A stretch of DNA of 42,219 nucleotides, taken from assembly GCA_002167215.1 (NCBI GenBank), contig NHDS01000003.1, positions 1 through 42,219 of the forward strand. Direction: 5' to 3'. Shown piece by piece: positions 18,872 through 26,010 of the stretch; position 1 is the first letter of the stretch, and each line of letters starts with the position of its first letter. The position numbers and the translations under genes were made by a program. A model generated the notes under the pieces. It saw only the letters and a list, made by a program, of their open reading frames with translations. It was not told the origin of the DNA and searched no databases. Source of the stretch: Pelagibacteraceae bacterium TMED65 (GTDB lineage: Bacteria; Pseudomonadota; Alphaproteobacteria; TMED127).

Positions 18872-20056
18872 TTAGTCGAAATAGCTTTCTAACTTACTAT
18901 CCCTAACTGTATCAAGGGTAGCACAGTGTATTCCGCCTCCCTGAGTATAAATATGCCTCATTCTAATAGGTATCACTGTAAAATTGTGCTTTTCTAATAA
19001 TTTGATAAGTGACTCTTGCCTCTGGTCCACTATGACTGTCGACTGATTTACTGAAAGAAAATTAAGTCCTACCCATGGTGATGACATATCATGTAAGTTT
19101 GTGCTGAAGCCTAACTCTTCAATTTGTTTTCCTATTGGATCTCTAAATTCCTGCTGATATTTTAACTCTGCTTCCGACGTCGGCGCTACATCGGAAAAAT
19201 ACAGCTTATCCCATTTTTTGAATATTTCTGGGCAAGTCTCTTCGGTTACCCTTGTGTCATTTAACAAAACCAAACCAGGCTTTAGGCACATAACAGTTGA
19301 GTCTATGTGGCTTGACCTATAAATATCTCTCGTAGTATGTACATTATATTCTTCTCCTAATACACTTTGCAGCCACTTTGCGCCTAGCTCATTTCCTGAA
19401 GAAGATATCAGATACAAGAGATCTTTACCCATTCTTACTGTATTTGCAGCTTCAAAAAGTATTTCATTTTCCGCCAGTTTGTGCAATTTCTCAACACGTC
19501 CGTCAGTTAGTTTTTGATGAAGTAAGTCCTCGTCCGTCATTATTCTTGATTCGTGATCTCTAAAGTATGGTAGCTTTACCTCATAGTTAAGCATTGGTTT
19601 AGGTGCTGCTATCCATTTAAAACCTTTTTCAAGGTATTCATACCAAATAGAGTATAGGCAGCTTGGTTCATAATATCTTGATTCCATGTAAGATGGACTT
19701 TCGATTACGCTATTTCCCACAACTAAATTTAAGTCTCTTGTGTTATAGCAATTATTGCTTGTACTCATCCAATATGGCGTACTATGGAACTTAGTATAGT
19801 CGTACCCTTCAGGTCTATGAACAGTTACACCTAATGATTTCAAAGTATTTGCCAGACCATCTAAATCTTCCTCGACCTCATCAAAGAACCATTGTGGACA
19901 TGCTTTGTCTGAAAGCTCAAGCGCCTTTGCCAGAGCTTCTTTCGATGGTTCTTGATTCCCTTTCCAGGTAAGCGTGGCTTTTGTTCCCTTAGCTGTTCCT
20001 ACTATTATCTCCCTCAATTGGTCCCATTCATTGTGTGAGTTGATTTTCTGCATCAT
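18872..20056 (-). CDS. Arginine amidinotransferase (AGAT/StrB family)
   Basis: The family moves the amidino group of L-arginine to an amine, producing a guanidino compound plus ornithine. Known relatives make guanidinoacetate, the streptidine ring of streptomycin (StrB) and cyanotoxins. In this 394-residue protein the nucleophile is C378 in QGGGIHCATLD. The catalytic histidine is H250 with D252 in SSHIDSTV, and the region EAANTVRMGKDLLYL follows F201. GNELGAKWLQ and WVGLNFLSVN also match the family. The family aspartate in FDAA is glutamate here (E202). The gene heads the amidinotransferase-methyltransferase-deacetylase trio and has its own promoter-like sequence upstream. The acceptor is probably an amino sugar of this locus, by inference. 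Confidence 0.9.
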   Translation of the reverse strand: MMQKINSHNEWDQLREIIVGTAKGTKATLTWKGNQEPSKEALAKALELSDKACPQWFFDEVEEDLDGLANTLKSLGVTVHRPEGYDYTKFHSTPYWMSTSNNCYNTRDLNLVVGNSVIESPSYMESRYYEPSCLYSIWYEYLEKGFKWIAAPKPMLNYEVKLPYFRDHESRIMTDEDLLHQKLTDGRVEKLHKLAENEILFEAANTVRMGKDLLYLISSSGNELGAKWLQSVLGEEYNVHTTRDIYRSSHIDSTVMCLKPGLVLLNDTRVTEETCPEIFKKWDKLYFSDVAPTSEAELKYQQEFRDPIGKQIEELGFSTNLHDMSSPWVGLNFLSVNQSTVIVDQRQESLIKLLEKHNFTVIPIRMRHIYTQGGGIHCATLDTVRDSKLESYFD

Positions 20057-20082
20057 GCCTTAGATTCATATTCGTAGCTATC

Positions 20083-20091
20083 AGTATACCA
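20083..20091 (-). promoter_or_regulatory. Extended -10 promoter before the amidinotransferase gene
   Basis: The minus strand reads TGGTATACT, one mismatch from TGnTATAAT, ending 27 bases before the ATG at 20056. It lies in the 104-bp gap 20057-20160, the largest break inside the upper part of the minus-strand run. The amidinotransferase, methyltransferase and deacetylase genes may therefore be transcribed separately as well as by read-through. Confidence 0.42.
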
Positions 20092-20160
20092 TGACACCTT
20101 TTTATGATATTCACCATATTTTGTTTTTCTTGACGACACCTCCATCTATGGTTTCCTAGC

Positions 20161-20943
20161 TTATAAAGACCAACCGTCATCAACAATTAAATTTTGACCA
20201 TTTATTCCTCTTGATTCCTTTGAAAGTAAAAATATTGCTACCTCGCTAATATCTCTAGCAGATAGCATTCCTATATTGCAGCAGCTCTTTCTATATCTTC
20301 TAATAAATTCTTCAGGTTGTTTATCTCTTATGCCTCCTGGACTTATGCAGTTTACTCTTATACCTTGATTTGCATAATATTTAGCCAGCCATCGTGTTAT
20401 CCCTATAATCCCAGCTTTAATACCTGTATATTCGATGGGTGAGTGCATCCCCAACTCAACATAATGCTCAAATTTAGGAGTGCTTACACCCTGTATTGAT
20501 CCTAAATGAATCAGATTGCCTCCCAACTTGTTTTCTTGAAATCTTTTTATTATCTTTTGCGATATTAATATTGCAGTTCCTAATTGATTCTGCAGGTCTG
20601 TTTTTAACATCTCCTCACGCAAACATTCAATTTTTGTTCCCCATTCTGCTGATGTTGGATATGCCGAGTGAACTGCAGAAGTAATATTGAGTCCCGCGTT
20701 ATCAATCTTTTGAAATAGTAATGCCATACCTTCTTCGCCGGTTATATCTATATTTAATAACAATATATCTGAACTTTCTTTTTTTGAACTTTTATTCCAT
20801 ATAGTCTCTAATTTTTCCCTCGATATATCACAAGCAATTACTTTTGCACCATTTTCTAGGCACTGACGAGCAACCTCTGACCCGATTCTTCCGCCTGCAC
20901 CTGTTATTAGTACAGTTTCCCCCTTTAGAGAATATAACGTCAC
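20161..20943 (-). CDS. ptmA: Short-chain dehydrogenase, PtmA-like
   Basis: The 260-residue protein is a classical SDR. The cofactor site is TGAGGRIG at 14-21, and the acidic D39 after the second strand favours NAD(H). The catalytic residues are S149, Y172 and K176 in YTGIK. The ending IRVNCISPGGI and GINGQNLIVDDGWSL is canonical. PtmA of the Campylobacter legionaminic/flagellin-glycosylation locus is an SDR next to the CMP-transferase gene; the same adjacency is seen here. The start is GTG at 20943, overlapping the stop of the CMP-transferase gene (GTGA). Its exact reaction on the sugar pathway is not certain even in the family. Confidence 0.77.
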   Translation of the reverse strand: MTLYSLKGETVLITGAGGRIGSEVARQCLENGAKVIACDISREKLETIWNKSSKKESSDILLLNIDITGEEGMALLFQKIDNAGLNITSAVHSAYPTSAEWGTKIECLREEMLKTDLQNQLGTAILISQKIIKRFQENKLGGNLIHLGSIQGVSTPKFEHYVELGMHSPIEYTGIKAGIIGITRWLAKYYANQGIRVNCISPGGIRDKQPEEFIRRYRKSCCNIGMLSARDISEVAIFLLSKESRGINGQNLIVDDGWSL

Positions 20944-21650
20944 TTCACAAACCTCCTTTCATACAGCATTACTGCTATCCAGTAGTCAATCTCATTATCT
21001 ATATCAATTGATCTTTCTTCCGGAACTTCACTTCCAGTTATTTTTATCCGTTTATCCCAGAGCCCGTCACACATCAATATTTTCTTTGGTTTTGCTGCGT
21101 AGGCTACAGTTGTCATGTCATAACAGCTTGGTGCTTCTTGCCTCCTTGAATAGACTTTTCTGTCTTCTTTATATTTATGGGATACTAGACATAATGACTT
21201 ATTATCGCTTCTTACAACTTGGTTAAACCAAGGGCTTCTTTTTGCTTTTGTATATGTAACTGATAAATCGTATTTATTTCCTAGTGCATTAACACATGCA
21301 TATACATCTTCTTCATTTCTCAGTGGTGCTGTTGGTGGAAGAGTAACAAATCTCTCAAACTCTCCTATATTCTTATATGCCCACTTAACCCCGTGTTGCC
21401 ATGCACTCCATTCAGTACTGTCGTCTCCAGCAAATATGCTTGGTCTTTTGAGGTAAATTACACCTTGCTTTTCAGCTATAGAACCAATTTCATTGGAGTC
21501 TGTTGATACTATAATTTCACTATCGTACCTTAATTCTTTGGCAATATTTATAGAATGTTCTACCAACGTTTTGTCACCAATCTTTTTAAGATTCTTGCCC
21601 GGCAGTCCCTTTGACCCCCCTCGTGCAAATATGAATATAAAAGTTTTCAC
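20940..21650 (-). CDS. legF: CMP-nonulosonate (legionaminate/sialate-type) cytidylyltransferase
   Basis: The enzyme activates a nine-carbon sugar acid with CTP, giving the CMP sugar used by transferases. The 236-residue protein begins MKTFIFIFARGGSKGLPGKN; the ARGGSKGLPGKN loop at 9-20 is the nucleotide-binding signature of CMP-NeuAc synthetases. Further features are STDSNEIG, the TLPPTAPLRNEEDV stretch and the C-terminal PEERSIDIDNEIDYWIA. The start codon is GTG (21650), 5 bp after the oxidoreductase stop. It is the only CMP-transferase in the window, so it should act on the product of the legI gene at 34337 on the opposite strand. Whether the substrate is legionaminate or a derivative is an inference. 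Confidence 0.87.
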   Translation of the reverse strand: MKTFIFIFARGGSKGLPGKNLKKIGDKTLVEHSINIAKELRYDSEIIVSTDSNEIGSIAEKQGVIYLKRPSIFAGDDSTEWSAWQHGVKWAYKNIGEFERFVTLPPTAPLRNEEDVYACVNALGNKYDLSVTYTKAKRSPWFNQVVRSDNKSLCLVSHKYKEDRKVYSRRQEAPSCYDMTTVAYAAKPKKILMCDGLWDKRIKITGSEVPEERSIDIDNEIDYWIAVMLYERRFVK

Positions 21651-21655
21651 TACAC

Positions 21656-22612
21656 TTAATCTCCCTTACCTTTAGCCTCTTTTATTATATCTAATACTCT
21701 TTTAGCTGCCTTCGCTGTGCATTCTAGATCAGTGGCGTTGTCATATTCTTTGATAAAGTGGTTAAATTCATCGAGATATATTTGCCTCATATCTCTCATT
21801 TCTTCAGTTCTCTCAGTAGCTTCCCCATTTTCGTCTATCAATACCGCTTTTTGTGTAAGTATATTGCATTTTATCTCCCCATTTGTGCTTCTTATTGAAA
21901 AACCCCTTTTTGCCGGTCTTGTGCAGAAATCTAAACGTATGCTTATATTGCTGCACATGCTCGATTCTAACCATAGGGCTGCATTATCCTCAACATCCAT
22001 TTGAAGTCTAGACTTTTTGCTCTTATCAGCATATTTTATTTTCTTAATATCTTTTAGTAAATATTGTGCTAGATCAATTTCATGACTTAATTCTAGCAAT
22101 GCTCCTCCTCCAAGCTTTTTATTAGCAGATACTGTTTCTCTGTAATCAACATCCTTTCTCCAGTCTGGCAGCCATGAGCCGCAATAAAAATCAGCGCTTA
22201 TAATTTGAGCTAAATAATTTTCTTCTAATTTTTGTTTTACCCACTTTATACATGGTAAATATCTTAAAATGTATCCTACTTGTATTTTGATATTATTTTC
22301 ATAGTTGATCAATGTATTCATTTGTTGCTCATTATAAGTCTCCACTGATATTGGTTTTTCTATTAATAGATTTATACCTTTACTACCTAATTCTACTGCT
22401 TGTTCTAAATGCATTGTCGCAGGCGAGCATATTATTGCTGCATCTGGCAACCAATTAATGGCGTCAACCATAGTGCTAATCTTACTATTAGTCGTATTTG
22501 ATTTAATTTCTCTTGACCTTAGTATCCTAACCTCATAGGCTTTTTTAAATTCCTTCAATAACTTATAAAATCTTTTTCCAGCTTTACCATAACCGACAAT
22601 TAATATTTTCAA
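21656..22612 (-). CDS. Gfo/Idh/MocA family oxidoreductase
   Basis: The 318-residue protein has the N-terminal dinucleotide fold ILIVGYGKAGKRF at 3-15. The hallmark EKPIS follows at 85-89, and LGGGALLELSHEIDLAQYLL is typical of the family's catalytic histidine region. Such enzymes oxidise or reduce sugar hydroxyl or keto groups with NAD(P). The start is TTG at 22612, preceded by GAGGT with about 9 bases spacing, which supports this start. Together with the next two genes it gives an oxidoreductase, CMP-transferase, SDR order that I recall from ptm-type nonulosonate loci, where the equivalent is named PtmF; I leave the symbol blank because that match is from memory. Confidence 0.82.
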   Translation of the reverse strand: MKILIVGYGKAGKRFYKLLKEFKKAYEVRILRSREIKSNTTNSKISTMVDAINWLPDAAIICSPATMHLEQAVELGSKGINLLIEKPISVETYNEQQMNTLINYENNIKIQVGYILRYLPCIKWVKQKLEENYLAQIISADFYCGSWLPDWRKDVDYRETVSANKKLGGGALLELSHEIDLAQYLLKDIKKIKYADKSKKSRLQMDVEDNAALWLESSMCSNISIRLDFCTRPAKRGFSIRSTNGEIKCNILTQKAVLIDENGEATERTEEMRDMRQIYLDEFNHFIKEYDNATDLECTAKAAKRVLDIIKEAKGKGD

Positions 22613-22632
22613 ACTTTTTTACCTCTTCGTAT

Positions 22633-23784
22633 CTATAAAAAATTGACATGCATTACGTTATCGCTACCGGTTGCACGTTCAATTTTTTGTATTCCTTTTA
22701 AATGTTTGTCTATAGACTTATTTAAATAATGCTGAATTGGTAAGCTACCCATCATGGTCGGGGCATCAAATCTATCAGATTCAAGGTATTTCATTACTCT
22801 TATGTATTGTTCTGATTTAAATATATTTATAAATCTCTCTTCTGTAAAGTTACCTATATGAAATTTTGAGTATTTTGCATTGAAGAACATTCCTGAAGGA
22901 GCAACTAACCCGGAACCACTAATCTGCAACAAGAAGTTAGGTCCATACATTGATTTGTAGCTACAGTCTTTACCATCTTCGATTTTGCTCCATTTTACTA
23001 TGATCTTTGTCTGATCATTTGACATATTTTCTGCCTCTTCGAGAAGATCAGTCAATTCTTCGTACTTTGTGTAATCGACACCTAGAGTCCCGTCAGTATC
23101 ATCAGAACAATGTTTAATGACTGCGTAATCTACTCCTAAATCGATTCCTAGTTTTGCAAAGGGTTTTATTTGATCTGCATATTCCGGCATCAATACCATT
23201 TGTATACCTAGAGTTACGTTTAGTCTTTTTTCTCTCTTCAGTTTGACTGCATACCTTATGTTTTTCATTGCGTTATCAAAGACTTCAGTATGAGTTTTAT
23301 CTTTGTACATGATTTCTGCATATCTCTCCGGTGTTCCAGCCGCTACTGTGAATCTTACCCATGTGAGGTGGGGAAGTACATCGTTTACCTTTTCTTCTGA
23401 CCAATCCCAGGCATTTGTCGCATTACCGACATCGATTCCAAGACCTGACGCATGTTGGATGAAGGGTACATATGCTGGCGATAAAGTACTCTCACCATCT
23501 GAAATTAGTGATACACCCTTTACACCAATTTCAGCAAAGTCATCCAATAGATTTTTTGAATCTAATATTGTTATTGCTTTTCTTTCTTGTGGTTCCTGTA
23601 CCATTGCATAACAAAATTGACACATTGCACCACAAGAGCGTGTCAGTGCCATATCCACTGATATTGGTGCTACTCGATCACCGTCGAGCCATGATTCAAA
23701 ACGATCGTAATGATACGACAACTTATGGTTGTCTAGTATTAAATTACCATCACTTGTTTGAACGCCTTCTTGTCTTGTTTTCAT
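22633..23784 (-). CDS. Radical SAM protein A
   Basis: Radical SAM enzymes cleave S-adenosylmethionine at a [4Fe-4S] cluster to start radical chemistry. In this 383-residue protein the cluster motif is C51-x3-C55-x2-C58 (CGAMCQFC). It is followed by the glycine/acidic strand LISDGEST, the strand LGIQMVLMPEY and VDYAVIKHCSDD. C-terminal cysteines are few, so a full SPASM region is not evident. The protein ends NVMHVNFL, nearly the same as the tail of radical SAM protein B at 26007 (NVAHINFV). A strong Shine-Dalgarno site GGAGA with 5-6 bases spacing precedes the ATG, which overlaps the stop of the small gene (ATGA). The reaction is unknown; sugar epimerisation, deoxygenation or C-C chemistry are possibilities. 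Confidence 0.86.
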   Translation of the reverse strand: MKTRQEGVQTSDGNLILDNHKLSYHYDRFESWLDGDRVAPISVDMALTRSCGAMCQFCYAMVQEPQERKAITILDSKNLLDDFAEIGVKGVSLISDGESTLSPAYVPFIQHASGLGIDVGNATNAWDWSEEKVNDVLPHLTWVRFTVAAGTPERYAEIMYKDKTHTEVFDNAMKNIRYAVKLKREKRLNVTLGIQMVLMPEYADQIKPFAKLGIDLGVDYAVIKHCSDDTDGTLGVDYTKYEELTDLLEEAENMSNDQTKIIVKWSKIEDGKDCSYKSMYGPNFLLQISGSGLVAPSGMFFNAKYSKFHIGNFTEERFINIFKSEQYIRVMKYLESDRFDAPTMMGSLPIQHYLNKSIDKHLKGIQKIERATGSDNVMHVNFL

Positions 23785-24065
23785 TTCTTCTCTCCGGTTG
23801 TACTGAGGGTGGAATTTACACTTATACCTCTGAGATTTCTTAGTGAATTTTTATCTCCAATTGGTACGTGCCAAACCCTTATTTTATCATTTACTTTGAA
23901 TAGCTGATCCTCTAAGTCTAACAATAACGTACCTCTTTCTGACGGACTTAACTTATGCAAAGTTTCAACTATTAATGAAATTGTATTATTTGATTTGTCG
24001 GCTTGTATCGACATAATTTTTAATTTGTCTCGGAAGAAATCTGGTAACTCAATTTTTTTTTCCAT
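23781..24065 (-). CDS. Small protein of unknown function (94 residues)
   Basis: The gene is squeezed between the E1beta gene (0 bp gap) and radical SAM gene A (ATGA overlap), which makes it very probably real. The product begins MEKKIELPDFFRDKLKIMSI and is rich in charged residues; the middle (LVETLHKLSPSERGTLLLDL) looks helical, and it ends with VNDKIRVWHVPIGDKNSLRN and a polar tail. I see no signal peptide, membrane helix, acyl-carrier DSL motif or metal-binding cysteines. The DK in VNDKIRVW superficially recalls a lipoyl-lysine site, but the rest does not fit a lipoyl domain. From its place it may be an accessory subunit of the E1 pair or of a radical SAM enzyme; that is a guess. Confidence 0.7.
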   Translation of the reverse strand: MEKKIELPDFFRDKLKIMSIQADKSNNTISLIVETLHKLSPSERGTLLLDLEDQLFKVNDKIRVWHVPIGDKNSLRNLRGISVNSTLSTTGEKK

Positions 24066-25106
24066 TTAGAAGGGTCCTACTATGGAAGATGGAGGTTGAT
24101 CATTTACTTCATTTGATTCTATCATATGCAATTCGTTTTGTAAAGCTTCTTTGGTCTGAGTCGATACACGTAATATATCGAGTGTCTCATTGACTATATC
24201 CCTTACGTTAATATAATGTTCATTTGTAAGCCTAAACGACGATGGTGAGTAATCTGTTTTTTGGCCCATTATTCTACAATTCTCTTTGTTTATATCTTCC
24301 CCATCCATCACTAGGCTACTCAATATACACATAGATATACCACCGGTTTTACGACCTAATTCAATAAATATAATTCTTTTTGTCTTTCTAAACGATTTTA
24401 ATATACTTTCGTTCGCTGTGTCTTTTAAATTAAACAAGTTAACTATTTCAACTCGTAGCCCGTACTTCTCTAGTAATTCCGCTGCTTTTAGGCATACAAT
24501 CACATTATATGATGTACATACAATAGTTATGTCATCTCCCTGTTTGATAATGTAATTTTCACTACTTCTTACTACTTTATAACTTCTTTCCTGCTTGTGA
24601 ATCCACCTATGTTCCAGTGATATCGTTAGATTGTTCCACCTACTAAAGTTATTTATTATGAATTCACTATCTTCCGGGAATACAGGCATAAACAAATTTA
24701 TATTTGGTATCTGATTAAACATTGCCTCCATAGATTCTGAGTGACTAGGTCCTTGGCCCCAACCCCTGCCGATAACTAACCTAATTAGTGCAGGGGTTTT
24801 TTTTGTATTATTTGACAAGTATATCAACTTTCCTGTGTTATTTATTAATTGTTCCATGGCTAGAAATGCAAATTCAACTCTTTGGAAACATAAAATTGGC
24901 AGCATTCCATACATTGATGCTCCTATTGTCATACCTACTGATGCATTCTCTGAGCACGGTAATTCTATGCTTTGCTTACTATATTCCTTGCTTATACCGT
25001 CTATTGTACCAAAGAACCCGTCATCAATTCCTTCACATAATATGAGGCCATTTGAATTCTCATTCAAAAATTTTTTGATAGATTTGTTAATCGCTTGATC
25101 ATGCAT
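24066..25106 (-). CDS. Thiamine-diphosphate enzyme, E1 beta / split-transketolase C-terminal subunit
   Basis: The 346-residue protein matches the beta subunit of 2-oxoacid dehydrogenases, which carries the pyrimidine domain and the C-terminal transketolase domain. The catalytic glutamate that activates the thiamine ring is E53 in CSENASVGMTIG. GWGQGPSHSESMEAMF at 115-130 holds the active-site histidine H122, and DITIVCTSYNV starts the C-terminal domain. Both halves are full length. Its partner alpha gene is upstream and overlaps it by 8 bp. No E2 acyltransferase or E3 is in the window, so the pair may act as a split transketolase or ketolase on sugars rather than as a dehydrogenase. This is a choice the sequence alone cannot settle. 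Confidence 0.84.
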   Translation of the reverse strand: MHDQAINKSIKKFLNENSNGLILCEGIDDGFFGTIDGISKEYSKQSIELPCSENASVGMTIGASMYGMLPILCFQRVEFAFLAMEQLINNTGKLIYLSNNTKKTPALIRLVIGRGWGQGPSHSESMEAMFNQIPNINLFMPVFPEDSEFIINNFSRWNNLTISLEHRWIHKQERSYKVVRSSENYIIKQGDDITIVCTSYNVIVCLKAAELLEKYGLRVEIVNLFNLKDTANESILKSFRKTKRIIFIELGRKTGGISMCILSSLVMDGEDINKENCRIMGQKTDYSPSSFRLTNEHYINVRDIVNETLDILRVSTQTKEALQNELHMIESNEVNDQPPSSIVGPF

Positions 25107-26010
25107 TGATTATTCCCTCATTGTCTGTACGGTAGTGTTTAATGATTTTACTTATCTCTTCATATACATTATTATAGTAGCTTAAATACCTATTATTATT
25201 TGACATTAACTTTGTTATTCTATCGTTTTCTTTCAGCTCTTTTTGCGTTTTGTAGTTTCTATCACCTTTATCGTAGTCAATCTTGTCACCGCAATGTTCA
25301 TATATACGATTAGACTCTATTTCGAGAAAGTATGCATTTGAATATGATTCATGGAATGCTACTCCTATTTTCTCGTCTATATGTCTTAATTTGTCGTTAT
25401 AACATATTTTGGAAGATTTTAGTCCATGCGATTTTGCAAACCTGATCATGTTTTCTCCTGATTGTCTTCTGCTTAGCTTTGTGTTGCATGAATACTTATT
25501 GTTTTCGCAAATAAATAGTATTGGAAGTTGCATCGTTGATGCAATATTAAGTGACTCATGAAATATTCCCTCCTCGCATGCCCCGTCACCAAAGTAGACA
25601 ATAGTCGAGTTGTCCTCCCCCTGCATATTTTGTGCCAGTGCACTTCCCAATGCCAAACCCATAGAGCTACCTACAATTGGTATTGATGCTTCTAGTCCCA
25701 TTGAAGGTTGTTTAAGATGCATACTTCCTCCCTTTCCATGCAGACATCCGTCTTCATGGCCGTGTAGCTCTGCTATTAACTCTTTAATATCACAATTTAA
25801 AGCCATATAAAGTGAATGAGACCTGTGGGTTGAAAAGAAGCGATTTCCTCTTTTGTTGTGCTTATCTATAAATGGGAGCCAATACTCTTGACCTATTGAA
25901 AGATGTACGGGACATCTCATCATTTGGTGCTTGTAATTATCGGCAATCGCAATTCCTATTGCTCTATACAAGATTTGTTTTTCGTATATTTTTTCGTATT
26001 CGCTGCTCAT
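25099..26010 (-). CDS. Thiamine-diphosphate enzyme, E1 alpha / split-transketolase N-terminal subunit
   Basis: The 303-residue protein shows the thiamine-diphosphate motif GDG at 141-143 through ENN at 169-171 (GDGACEEGIFHESLN and ICENNKY), which binds the magnesium diphosphate. HGKGGSMHL at 91-99 and THRSHS at 61-66 are hallmarks of the pyruvate/acetoin/branched-chain E1 alpha family. It is slightly shorter than usual (about 330-360), mainly at the N-terminus. The ATG overlaps the stop of radical SAM gene B (ATGA 26007-26010). With the beta subunit it should form an alpha2beta2 enzyme. The setting, between two radical SAM genes in a sugar locus, is unlike central-metabolism E1 operons. Confidence 0.85.
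   Translation of the reverse strand: MSSEYEKIYEKQILYRAIGIAIADNYKHQMMRCPVHLSIGQEYWLPFIDKHNKRGNRFFSTHRSHSLYMALNCDIKELIAELHGHEDGCLHGKGGSMHLKQPSMGLEASIPIVGSSMGLALGSALAQNMQGEDNSTIVYFGDGACEEGIFHESLNIASTMQLPILFICENNKYSCNTKLSRRQSGENMIRFAKSHGLKSSKICYNDKLRHIDEKIGVAFHESYSNAYFLEIESNRIYEHCGDKIDYDKGDRNYKTQKELKENDRITKLMSNNNRYLSYYNNVYEEISKIIKHYRTDNEGIINA

Noticed and set aside
23781..24065. Small protein as a lipoyl or acyl-carrier domain for the E1 pair
   Set aside because: There is no DSL motif, and although VNDKIRVW contains a DK pair the surrounding pattern of glycines and strands expected for a lipoyl domain is absent.
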